This document shows, piece by piece, positions 1-6,032 of a stretch of DNA of 8,427 bases. The notes under the pieces are model-generated. The model saw only the letters and a list, made by a program, of their open reading frames with translations. It ran no database searches and was not told the DNA's origin. Position 1 is the stretch's first letter; every line of letters begins with the position of its first letter. Position numbers and translations under genes: made by a program. Source of the DNA: Verrucomicrobiales bacterium (GTDB taxonomy: Bacteria > Verrucomicrobiota > Verrucomicrobiia > Limisphaerales > UBA9464); contig DLVS01000284.1 of NCBI GenBank assembly GCA_003445095.1, positions 1 through 8,427 on the forward strand. Reading direction: 5' to 3'.

Positions 1-240
1 GTGAAGTTGCACATGAGCCAACAACAATGCCTCCAGCCGTCCGCGCACCGCCATGTGTCGCACCATGTCGGGCGAGTGCATGATGACTTCTCCGTTGATG
101 AACTCCCACTTTGCGCCATCCGGTATCTGCTCGTAAAACTGACGACGCCGTTCCCGCTCAGCGGCAAGCCGCGTGTCGAGTTCCGCCACGAACTCCGGAA
201 GCGTGGGTAATTCCATGACTTGTTCCAGCAACCCCGTCAT
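1..240 (-). CDS. Uma2-type (DUF820) restriction-endonuclease-fold protein, N-terminal part only
   Basis: The reverse strand is open from an ATG at 240 to the window edge, giving the first 80 residues of a longer protein. A TAG stop lies in frame four codons upstream, so the start is either this ATG or Met9 at 216. Residues 32-64 contain KWEFINGEVIMHSP, followed by a His-containing segment (VRHMAVRGRLEALL). This matches the opening of the Uma2 family (PF05685), where a Glu in the 'ELIDGE' strand and the helix after the variable loop begin the PD-(D/E)xK-like fold. The catalytic Asp and Glu-x-Lys expected further on lie outside the window. The family is very common in Cyanobacteria and Planctomycetes/Verrucomicrobia, usually in many copies, and its biological role is poorly known. 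Recognition of the family is fairly sure; no function is claimed beyond a probable nuclease fold. Confidence 0.75.
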   Translation of the reverse strand, partial: MTGLLEQVMELPTLPEFVAELDTRLAAERERRRQFYEQIPDGAKWEFINGEVIMHSPDMVRHMAVRGRLEALLLAHVQLH

Positions 241-284
241 GACGCTACGCTAGCCAGCACACCGGCCCGGGCAAGCGTGGGAAA

Positions 285-313
285 CTGAGGCAGAACTTCA
301 AACGCAGCCTCAG
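285..313 (-). terminator. Terminator-like hairpin at the end of the PEP-hydrolase-family gene
   Basis: CTGAGGC (285-291) and GCCTCAG (307-313) form a perfect 7-bp stem around a 15-base loop. Read on the minus strand, the stem is followed directly by TTTCCC. The 5' arm on the minus strand overlaps the stop codon at 312-310. The position suits an intrinsic terminator, but the U-tract is short and the loop long, so termination is an inference. Confidence 0.45.
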
Positions 314-1194
314 CGGACCCGAGTCCGTTTCGTCGCCGGCGCTTTCAGCTTCTTGAAATCCTGGGTGAGCTTCGTCAGCGAAGCCTCCACACCCATCCGC
401 TCAAGGCTACTCGCACCCACGAATCCCACCGCGTCGGTACCCTGCAACACTCGCTCCGCATCCGCCGGCGTATTGATGGGCCCGCCGTGGCACAGGAAGA
501 AAATATCCTTACGGATGCGCCGAGCGGCTTCGATGATCTCTTGTGTACGCTTCAACGTAAACTCCCAGGTCACCACCGCCTTGGTCACGCCGATGCTCCC
601 ACCGACGGTCGTGCCCACGTGAGCGATGATGGCGTCGGCTCCAGCCTTGGCCATCTCCACGGCCTCCTCAGCGGAACCGACGTACACGATGGAAAACAGA
701 TCCATCTTCCGAGCGAGGGCGATCATCTCGTATTCTTTGCGCACGCTCATCCCCGTCTCTTCCAAAACCCCGCGGAAATGCCCATCAACGATCGTGTGTG
801 TGGGAAAATTATTCACCCCGCTGAATCCCATCTCCTTCACCTGCCCCAGCCAGTGCCACATTCGCCGACGAGGATCGGTGGCGTGCACGCCACAAATGAC
901 CGGCACTTCTTCCACCACCGGCAGCACCTCGTATTCGCCGATCTCCATGGCGATCGCATTGGCATCGCCGTAAGCCATCATGCCGCAGGTCGAGCCATGC
1001 CCCATCATCCGAAATCGACCCGAGTTGTAGATGATGATCAGGTCAGCCCCTCCCTTTTCGATGAACTTGGCGCTGATGCCCGTGCCCGCGCCCGCGGCGA
1101 TGATCGCGTCGCCCTTCTTCATCGTGGCTTGTAGCCGGTCGCGAACTTCTTTCCGGGTATAAGGATTTCCTTTGCCGGTCCAGGGATTGGGCAT
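310..1194 (-). CDS. Phosphoenolpyruvate hydrolase family protein (TIM-barrel signal-transduction-like)
   Basis: The 294-residue protein matches the PEP-hydrolase / TIM-barrel signal transduction family (PF09370-like) along its whole length. Characteristic stretches are GDAIIAAGAGTGISAKFIEKG (residues 28-48), ADLIIIYNSGRFRM (50-63), GYADAN-like MMAYGDANAI (72-81), CGVHATDP (101-108), FSGVNNFPTHTIVDG (124-138), AGADAIIAHVGTTVGGS (184-200) and FLCHGGPI (233-240). These are successive beta-strand/loop elements of a (beta/alpha)8 barrel. The exact substrate is not certain; the family name comes from enzymes linked to phosphonate or PEP chemistry. The frame is open to 1338, but I start at the ATG at 1194 because MPNPWTGKGNPYTRKEV is where family homology begins; the 48 upstream residues are basic and low in family character. 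No Shine-Dalgarno is visible. These proteins are often encoded beside a Tm-1-like (UPF0261) ATP-binding protein; none is adjacent here. Confidence 0.88.
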   Translation of the reverse strand: MPNPWTGKGNPYTRKEVRDRLQATMKKGDAIIAAGAGTGISAKFIEKGGADLIIIYNSGRFRMMGHGSTCGMMAYGDANAIAMEIGEYEVLPVVEEVPVICGVHATDPRRRMWHWLGQVKEMGFSGVNNFPTHTIVDGHFRGVLEETGMSVRKEYEMIALARKMDLFSIVYVGSAEEAVEMAKAGADAIIAHVGTTVGGSIGVTKAVVTWEFTLKRTQEIIEAARRIRKDIFFLCHGGPINTPADAERVLQGTDAVGFVGASSLERMGVEASLTKLTQDFKKLKAPATKRTRVR

Positions 1195-1221
1195 AGTAGA
1201 TGAACGTGGATGATGTCGCCG

Positions 1222-1227
1222 ATTGTA
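1222..1227 (-). promoter_or_regulatory. Possible -10 element for the PEP-hydrolase-family gene
   Basis: The minus strand reads TACAAT here, five of six matches to the bacterial -10 consensus, about 28 bases before the ATG at 1194. No good -35 hexamer sits 16-18 bases upstream; the AT-rich block at about 1257-1275 lies further back. The spacing would give a leader of about 20 bases without a ribosome-binding site. Weak evidence. Confidence 0.22.
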
Positions 1228-1340
1228 CCGCTGAATGCGGCGACCGATCGATGACTTATTAAAAACTCTAACAAGCCTTCTCTCTCGCGACCATCCCAGC
1301 TGTGCACGTTGGCCTATTCGGGAGGCACACCCGAACAATC

Positions 1341-1380
1341 CCTACCGGTAGCGCTGCGGTGCTCCGCGGCCCCTTTCAAT
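1341..1380. repeat. Intergenic hairpin repeat, copy 1 (short form)
   Basis: This stretch opens with the perfect 10-base palindrome CTACCGGTAG (1342-1351) and ends with CCGCGGCCCCTTTCAAT (1364-1380). The end matches 16 of 17 bases of copy 2 at 1557-1573. Aligned to copy 2, it starts with the same CCTACC, lacks the 7-base hairpin loop ACGACGA, resumes with GGTAG, diverges over about a dozen bases, then becomes near-identical again. That is what two members of a dispersed non-coding repeat family look like. Which strand is functional, if either, is not shown. Confidence 0.6.
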
Positions 1381-1428
1381 ACTGCGGCGTTTGTGGACTG
1401 GGCGGTGGGGAACGCGGAAAGCGGTGGA

Positions 1429-1448
1429 GAGGATCCGCAAGGATTCTC
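1429..1448. repeat. 8-bp stem-loop with GCAA tetraloop
   Basis: GAGGATCC (1429-1436) pairs with GGATTCTC (1441-1448), with one G-T wobble, around a GCAA loop, a GNRA-type tetraloop when read on the plus strand. It lies between the two repeat copies at 1341 and 1526. A GNRA loop favours an RNA structure transcribed from the plus strand, but chance cannot be excluded in GC-rich DNA. Confidence 0.45.
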
Positions 1449-1483
1449 CGTTAGCGACGGCCTGCGCCCCGCGAATTAGATGG

Positions 1484-1522
1484 GGAACCGGCGGCAGCCG
1501 GTTCCGGGACGAGCGGCAGCTC
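1484..1522. repeat. Two tandem stem-loops with identical GGCA loops
   Basis: GGAACCGGC (1484-1492) and GCCGGTTCC (1497-1505) form a perfect 9-bp stem around GGCA. Five bases later GAGC (1511-1514) and GCTC (1519-1522) form a 4-bp stem around the same GGCA loop. Together with the hairpins at 1525-1565 this is a nearly continuous run of secondary structure. No protein-coding signal is credible here. Confidence 0.55.
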
Positions 1523-1524
1523 TT

Positions 1525-1573
1525 CCCTACCACGACGAGGTAGGGCCGCCGTTCCACCGCGGCCCCATTCAAT
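1525..1573. repeat. Intergenic hairpin repeat, copy 2 (long form)
   Basis: CCCTACC (1525-1531) and GGTAGGG (1539-1545) form a perfect 7-bp stem with loop ACGACGA. The overlapping GGGCCGC (1543-1549) and GCGGCCC (1559-1565) form a second perfect 7-bp stem with a 9-base loop, so the two stems compete for bases 1543-1545. The element ends in CCGCGGCCCCATTCAAT, shared with copy 1. The open frames that cross this region, such as minus-strand 1342-1689, translate the repeat itself and are not genes in my view. Confidence 0.62.
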
Positions 1574-1706
1574 TCCGTCAGGCTCGTGTACTCGCGGCAG
1601 GGAACAATGGGAAGCGATTGGCGTGTGTGGAACCTGGCCCATTCCAGGCGCACCGGCTTCCCTTGCCTTCCTGATGGCGACTTCACCAACGCCTTGGACT
1701 TAGATG
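1574..1706. other. Gene-free stretch between hairpin repeats
   Basis: I see no credible gene in this part of the 1195-1814 gap. It contains a weak hairpin, CCTGG/CCAGG around CCCATT at about 1633-1648. It may be an extension of the repeat element at 1525-1573, since the sequence stays GC-rich and uninterrupted by obvious regulatory sites. Nothing else is supportable. Confidence 0.3.
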
Positions 1707-1747
1707 GGGGCGAGGTTTACCACGTCGCACGCGGTGAAACTCGCCCC
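1707..1747. repeat. 41-base imperfect palindrome
   Basis: Two 18-base arms surround the five bases TCGCA. The outer 8 bp (GGGGCGAG/CTCGCCCC) are perfect, and 14 of 18 positions in all are complementary. It lies 68 bases beyond the stop of the glycosidase gene at 1815, so on the minus strand it could end that transcript, though no T-run follows. Just upstream on the minus strand, CCTGGAGGT occurs twice on the plus strand (1753-1761 and 1777-1785), 24 bases apart. Terminator, protein-binding site or member of the local repeat family are all possible. Confidence 0.45.
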
Positions 1748-1814
1748 TACCACCTGGAGGTACTTTGCTTCCCTAGCCTGGAGGTCGCGTGCCCCTTGGT
1801 TTGGAATCCGAATT

Positions 1815-3101
1815 CTACTTCCACCCACGGATGCCAATCACCGGCAGCGCGAACTCAAAGGCTTCCTTCCACCGCGGCGTGTCCGCCATTCGAAACACCT
1901 CATAAATGCGCTTCTTCCTCTCCGGAGTCGCGACCGAGTCCGGCTTACGAGTCCACAATCCCAATCGCAGCCCGCCCTCCTCGCGATGATCCACGTGCCG
2001 GTGCAAGATGAACGAATCAATCCCGTCGAGCGCGGCCACCTGATTCCACGCGTAACAATAGGCGGCCGCCTGCACCACCTCGCCATCCGGTCCATCGGGC
2101 GTGTGAAAACCTTGTTCGCTGAGAATCACTCGTCGGCGTCGGCCCTCGAATTTCAGTTCCGATTGGTCAAGATAAGCCAGGAGTTGCGGCAAATTCTTAA
2201 AAGTAATTCGCGGCGTCGCGCGCCAATCGCCGGTCGCTGACACATCTTTCCAAGACCGCGGTTCAAAGAGGTTCTCCGGATACGGATGAAACGCGACATT
2301 CCAATCGAAGTCGCCACCTTCCCGCGCGCGCCGGGCGAAGTAGTCGAGAAAGGCTCTTCCGGGAAAGGCCTGTTCCGCATCACCTCCCGGGTAGCGAATG
2401 TTCCAATGATGCTCGAGCGAGACATACACCCGACCATTCGCGGATTGTCGGCGCACCGCCCGATGAACCAACCGAACCACCTTCAGATAGTCATCGGCGA
2501 ACTTCTCCATTCCGACCCGGCCACAGTTGGCCCAGAACCAATGCGAGTTCACCTCGTTTCCTACGATCCAGTTCCACACTCGGCCGTAGCGAGCATCCGA
2601 GCGCGACCAGCGGTTCGCGAGAAACTCGATACTGGCTTCGAGCCAGGCACGGGATTCCGGCGTCGACACGTTGAAGGCCGACAAGTTGTTCGGGCAATTG
2701 GTGCTGTAGTCAGGATGTTGCAGAAGGCGCCGAACCTCGGGATCCCCCGAGACGTAATTCAGCAGGATCAACGAAACGACGACCCCGTGGTCCGACAGTT
2801 TCTTGATCTGCTGATCCAACGATTCGACGTAGGCACGCTGAAACCGATAGGTCTTACCGTCGAAACTCCAGCTGAGGTTGTTGGTGTCTCCCCGTGGGTC
2901 CACCAACTGACTCAGATTAAAGTTGAGTGCTGCGTGCTGGATTCCCAAAGCCAGCGCATCGTCCACCATCTGAACTTGCAGACCCTTCTTCGAGGAAACT
3001 GATGGGAACGGTTCTGGATTGGCCCGGCCGCGTGAGTCTTCCGCCCCGAAGGCCCAAGTAGCTACAATCAATCCAAAGAACCAATGGATACGCACAGGCA
3101 A
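1815..3101 (-). CDS. Secreted glycoside-hydrolase-like TIM-barrel protein (DUF5722-like)
   Basis: The 428-residue protein starts with a signal-peptide-like segment: basic and aromatic residues 1-8, hydrophobic core FFGLIVATWAFGA, probable cleavage near residues 19-21. It is therefore likely exported. The rest looks like a clan GH-A (beta/alpha)8 barrel. WNWIVGNEVN (residues 176-185) offers Glu183 as acid/base after the hallmark Asn, and VILSEQGFHT (325-334) offers Glu329 as nucleophile on strand 7. AFHPYPENLFEP (270-281) is a substrate-loop-like segment. The overall pattern fits DUF5722, a glycosidase-like family of polysaccharide-degrading bacteria; the substrate is unknown. No ATG opens the frame: the start is TTG at 3101 or GTG at 3095, with an in-frame TAG further upstream. 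The start sits in an inverted repeat (3096-3148). The gene follows the NACHT gene by 72 bases but has no evident functional link to it. Confidence 0.8.
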   Translation of the reverse strand: MPVRIHWFFGLIVATWAFGAEDSRGRANPEPFPSVSSKKGLQVQMVDDALALGIQHAALNFNLSQLVDPRGDTNNLSWSFDGKTYRFQRAYVESLDQQIKKLSDHGVVVSLILLNYVSGDPEVRRLLQHPDYSTNCPNNLSAFNVSTPESRAWLEASIEFLANRWSRSDARYGRVWNWIVGNEVNSHWFWANCGRVGMEKFADDYLKVVRLVHRAVRRQSANGRVYVSLEHHWNIRYPGGDAEQAFPGRAFLDYFARRAREGGDFDWNVAFHPYPENLFEPRSWKDVSATGDWRATPRITFKNLPQLLAYLDQSELKFEGRRRRVILSEQGFHTPDGPDGEVVQAAAYCYAWNQVAALDGIDSFILHRHVDHREEGGLRLGLWTRKPDSVATPERKKRIYEVFRMADTPRWKEAFEFALPVIGIRGWK

Positions 3102-3148
3102 CCGACGCGGAAACGAGCGGCGAACTTCAGTTCGTCGGTCGGTTGCCT
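3096..3148 (-). promoter_or_regulatory. 11-bp inverted repeat enclosing the glycosidase start codon
   Basis: AGGCAACCGAC (3096-3106) and GTCGGTTGCCT (3138-3148) are perfect inverted repeats. Between them CGAACT and AGTTCG form a second 6-bp stem around two bases. In a minus-strand transcript the 3' arm contains the candidate TTG start (3101-3099) and abuts the alternative GTG (3095-3093), so folding would hide both starts. A plus-strand reading is followed by AGAGTTTTT and would resemble a terminator, but no plus-strand gene runs into it. Confidence 0.45.
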
Positions 3149-3173
3149 AGAGTTTTTGGGGTATCGTAGCCGC

Positions 3174-5954
3174 CTACCCATTCAGGGCCGGGGACGCCGC
3201 CAAGCGGAACCCGAGACTATCGTGCCTAGACTCGGGATTGTTCCAGTCTCGGAACGAAGCGAGGGCTGGTCCTGGATCGTTTCGACAGTCACCCCCGCGT
3301 GAACAACGCTCACGCTCTCCCTCCTCGTTTTCGGCCCCTTGCTCCTCATCTTGCGCGTGGCTCCTGCACCACTCCCAAACATTTCCCGCCAGATCGTCCG
3401 CTCCGCACGACGTCGCTCGGCCCGCCGGAAATAATCCTACCGCGGTGGATTGCCCAATACCTGTATTGAGGATATTCCCATGCCGGCTCCAGTCCGGGTT
3501 GCCCTCGAATGGGTATTTCTGAGTGCCGCCATTGCTAGCAGCATACTCCCACTCTGTTTCTGTTGGTAGCCGCACAGCCCAACCCGAGGGCAGTCCTAAT
3601 TGATCGGGATCGAAGTTCTTATTCAGCCAGAGCCCATATGCTCGCGCCTCATACCAGCTCACTCCCACTCGCGGATGGTTGGGAGTCTGAAACCCAGGTA
3701 GATTGTCATCATCGGGACCAGCGATCTCCTCCCGCTCCTTCCAATCCCAGCCCGCCTCGGTCCACCAACGGCGGTCGCCGTAGTTCTTCGGCGACGCAAA
3801 CAACGCGTACTGCGCTACCGTGATCGGGTACCGCGTCAGCCTATACTGGGCGGGAATGCAGCGCTCACAGCCTTCACCCAGCCTGAACCGATCCACGGCT
3901 GGTAGCTCGCTCGACCACGCGAACAGCGGATTCCCCGCGCTGAATGGGGCTGACGGCATTACCCCTGGTCGAGGGTCGCCGAGATGGCCCAGGGCAGTGG
4001 CGGCATACGCCCGTGATCTAGCGGGGAGTGTTTCCTGTTCGATCATCTGGACGAGCAGTGGAGGAAGATCCCGCAGCAGCTCTCGACCGGAGCGCTCCTT
4101 GCGCACTTTTTCGAGGCGCATTTCCACCAGGCAATCAGCCGCCAGCCAAAGGCGGTTCCAGTCGGTGGCCGACTGCGAATTCTCTGGGGCCAATTCTTTG
4201 AGGAAAGCGAGGCATTCGTGAGCGGAATTGCTGACATGGGTCAGGCGGCTGGCGAGCCACCTGATGACTTCATGCCAGTAACCACTGGGCTCGACAAGTT
4301 CGATGGCGCGCTGCGGAAACGGAGTCGGCTCCGGCGGCTCCGGCTGGCCGGGCTTCGGAGGTTTGTAGAGGGGCTCATCTCGCAACGCAGCGCCCGCGAG
4401 GTACTCCTGAAACGAGCGATGCGGAAATGCGTACACGGGCTGGTGGTCTTCGTCATACCCTTCGTCCACCAGGAGCCCAGAGCGCTCTTGAATGAGCGGA
4501 ATGAGCTTCTTCTCGACCCAATCTTTGCTGTCGTTCGGATGCAGCCACGCAAGGAAACGGACGAGGGTAGCGTGCGGAATGTCGGCGGTGTCACGGCGGT
4601 CAGAGTCCTTGGTCTTAACGGTGCGGCGCTTGAACTCCTCCCGTTGGACGTGCAGGGACAGGTGCCAGAGAACGCGCTGGAGGTCGTTGTGGTCGGCTCC
4701 TACTTCCGCCAGCGCTTGCGGCAGGCTGGCCAGCAGCGTGCCGTCCAAGGCTCGGACATCATCCCAGCGCTTCAGCAGGAGTTCCACCGCTTGCTGGTAT
4801 AGTTCGGCGCGGTTTTCCGGCAGTTCTCGATTGCTGGTCTGCAGGAGCGCCATCAGCGTCAGAAGCATGGGCTCGCCGGCCATCTCCGAGAGGTCGCGGC
4901 GGCGAGGATCCTGCAAGGCCTGAACTAACTTTTTGGCTTTGGCGTCCGCCTCCAATTCGGGCATCCCGCAATATTTGTGGTGGGCATTGAACCAAGACTC
5001 AATGAACAGGCGCTCCTTTTCAGCATCCAGTCGGTCGAGAGTAAATTCCGGGACCTCGGTCAGCTTCCATCGCCGATCCTGATAGGGGATGATGCGACAG
5101 GCCAGCAGCACGCGGGCCCGGCGGTAGCGTTGCAAGAAGACCGCCATAAGGTCGCGAACGTAGACCCGCAACGCGGCGGTCGGGACTTCGTCAAGGCCGT
5201 CGAAGAACCAGAGCGCCTCGCCTTCGTTCGTCGCGCTTTCCAAGGCCGGCGCGCAGGCTTCGAGACCGTTGCCGATCAGCTGCACCTGCACAAAGTCCCA
5301 AAGTTCCTTGAGGGAGGGCTGGACGGGACAATGTTTCGCGAAGCCTTCTTCGATGGCACCGACGCGCTCCTTGGCAAGCGAGCGGACGAAGTGCCGCAAG
5401 GCCACCGCTACCGGAAGGAGTTTTGGGGGCGACTTGGCCCAAGTCTCCATTGACTGCAGCCAGTGTTGATCGGGCTCGAGCCAGTGGCGAGCGAGCCGAA
5501 AAGCAAGATGATTGAAGAAAGTAGTCTTTCCCGAGCCGGGTCTGCCGAGCAGAACGAGCCGGGGAGTCTTAACTAAGGCTTCAAGAGCGCTAACTGGACG
5601 GTGATCAGCTCTGAAACCGGGGTCGTGCAGGAGTCTCAGACTAGTCAGAGACTCACGCTCGCTTTGCTTTACTTCCACCGATGCGGTTGTATTCAGTGAC
5701 ACATAAACCGCCTCAAGTCCCACCTTGGTCTGCAACGCCGGATCGTCCGCTTTGGAGTCAAGGCCACGGAGGCGGAGTTTCTGGCAATCGGTCGCCAAAT
5801 TCTCGAGATAGTCGCGGGCCGCCCGCATCCGCTGATCGAAGTTCTTGTAGGACGCACGACCAGTGAAATTGACATCACCGTGCACGTCTCCGATGACGCC
5901 GCGGAAGTCGCCTTGAACCTTCACTTTCAATCGCCTGCGGTTCGGACTGCTCAT
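3174..5954 (-). CDS. NACHT-domain NTPase with C-terminal FGE/SUMF1-like domain (NLR-like conflict protein)
   Basis: A 926-residue STAND protein with no signal peptide or membrane helix. Residues 10-32 are a Gly/Val beta-type motif (VQGDFRGVIGDVHGDVNF). Residues 48-88 (YLENLATDCQKLRLRGL... VYVSL) resemble the segment usually preceding NACHT in such fusions. NACHT follows: Walker A GRPGSGKTT (137-145), Walker B LWFFDGLDE (248-256), sensor-like LLACR (283-287), winged-helix-type GEPMLLTLMALL (360-371) and FPHRSFQEYLAG (510-521). A Pro-rich linker (531-547) leads to helical, HEAT-like repeats (about 555-662). Residues 685-920 form the FGE-sulfatase domain: YRLTRYPITVAQY, VGVSWYEARAYGLWL, RLPTETEWEYAA, DLAGNVWEW, final HDSLGFRLA. 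The two catalytic cysteines of true formylglycine-generating enzymes are absent, and the usual RGGSW is RGGDC (886-890). I infer a ligand-sensing C-type-lectin fold that triggers NTP-dependent oligomerisation. The start ATG lies three bases after the stop of the 148-residue gene, implying coupled translation. Confidence 0.92.
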   Translation of the reverse strand: MSSPNRRRLKVKVQGDFRGVIGDVHGDVNFTGRASYKNFDQRMRAARDYLENLATDCQKLRLRGLDSKADDPALQTKVGLEAVYVSLNTTASVEVKQSERESLTSLRLLHDPGFRADHRPVSALEALVKTPRLVLLGRPGSGKTTFFNHLAFRLARHWLEPDQHWLQSMETWAKSPPKLLPVAVALRHFVRSLAKERVGAIEEGFAKHCPVQPSLKELWDFVQVQLIGNGLEACAPALESATNEGEALWFFDGLDEVPTAALRVYVRDLMAVFLQRYRRARVLLACRIIPYQDRRWKLTEVPEFTLDRLDAEKERLFIESWFNAHHKYCGMPELEADAKAKKLVQALQDPRRRDLSEMAGEPMLLTLMALLQTSNRELPENRAELYQQAVELLLKRWDDVRALDGTLLASLPQALAEVGADHNDLQRVLWHLSLHVQREEFKRRTVKTKDSDRRDTADIPHATLVRFLAWLHPNDSKDWVEKKLIPLIQERSGLLVDEGYDEDHQPVYAFPHRSFQEYLAGAALRDEPLYKPPKPGQPEPPEPTPFPQRAIELVEPSGYWHEVIRWLASRLTHVSNSAHECLAFLKELAPENSQSATDWNRLWLAADCLVEMRLEKVRKERSGRELLRDLPPLLVQMIEQETLPARSRAYAATALGHLGDPRPGVMPSAPFSAGNPLFAWSSELPAVDRFRLGEGCERCIPAQYRLTRYPITVAQYALFASPKNYGDRRWWTEAGWDWKEREEIAGPDDDNLPGFQTPNHPRVGVSWYEARAYGLWLNKNFDPDQLGLPSGWAVRLPTETEWEYAASNGGTQKYPFEGNPDWSRHGNILNTGIGQSTAVGLFPAGRATSCGADDLAGNVWEWCRSHAQDEEQGAENEEGERERCSRGGDCRNDPGPALASFRDWNNPESRHDSLGFRLAASPALNG

Positions 5955-6032
5955 GACTCAATTGAAGGTCACCCCTCCATGGACCTCTCGAGCAATCACG
6001 CCCTGGATATTGCCAGCCACGTGAATGTTTAT
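5859..6032 (-). other. Shared beta-type motif across two adjacent genes (candidate amyloid-signalling pair)
   Basis: Codons 125-148 of the upstream gene (6032-5961) and codons 10-32 of the NACHT gene (5927-5859) encode related motifs. VAGNIQGVIAREVHGGVTF aligns with VQGDFRGVIGDVHGDVNF with one gap and ten identities: V, G, GVI, VHG, V and F. One motif ends the upstream protein and the other begins the NTPase. This is the arrangement known for bacterial NLR-associated amyloid signalling motifs; assignment to that class is by pattern memory, not by a profile search. Confidence 0.6.

Noticed and set aside
487..1134. Plus-strand open frame of 215 codons
   Set aside because: It is the antisense shadow of the PEP-hydrolase-family gene; its His/Asp-rich translation has no domain signal.
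1195..1338. 48-residue N-terminal extension of the PEP-hydrolase-family protein
   Set aside because: Family similarity begins at MPNPWTGKG, and the extension covers the AT-rich candidate promoter.
1342..1689. Minus-strand open frame of 115 codons in the gap
   Set aside because: It reads through the hairpin repeats, is Arg/Pro-rich without family resemblance, and overlaps other equally open frames; GC-rich repeat DNA explains it.
2286..3002. Plus-strand open frame of 238 codons
   Set aside because: It lies wholly antisense to the glycosidase, which has a signal peptide and catalytic motifs; no independent coding evidence.
3096..3160. Plus-strand intrinsic terminator (stem plus TTTTT)
   Set aside because: No plus-strand gene precedes it; the stem makes more sense around the minus-strand start.
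3174..3900. Active formylglycine-generating enzyme
   Set aside because: The two catalytic cysteines are missing and no sulfatase gene is nearby.
4218..4802. Plus-strand open frame of 194 codons
   Set aside because: Antisense shadow of the NACHT gene region.
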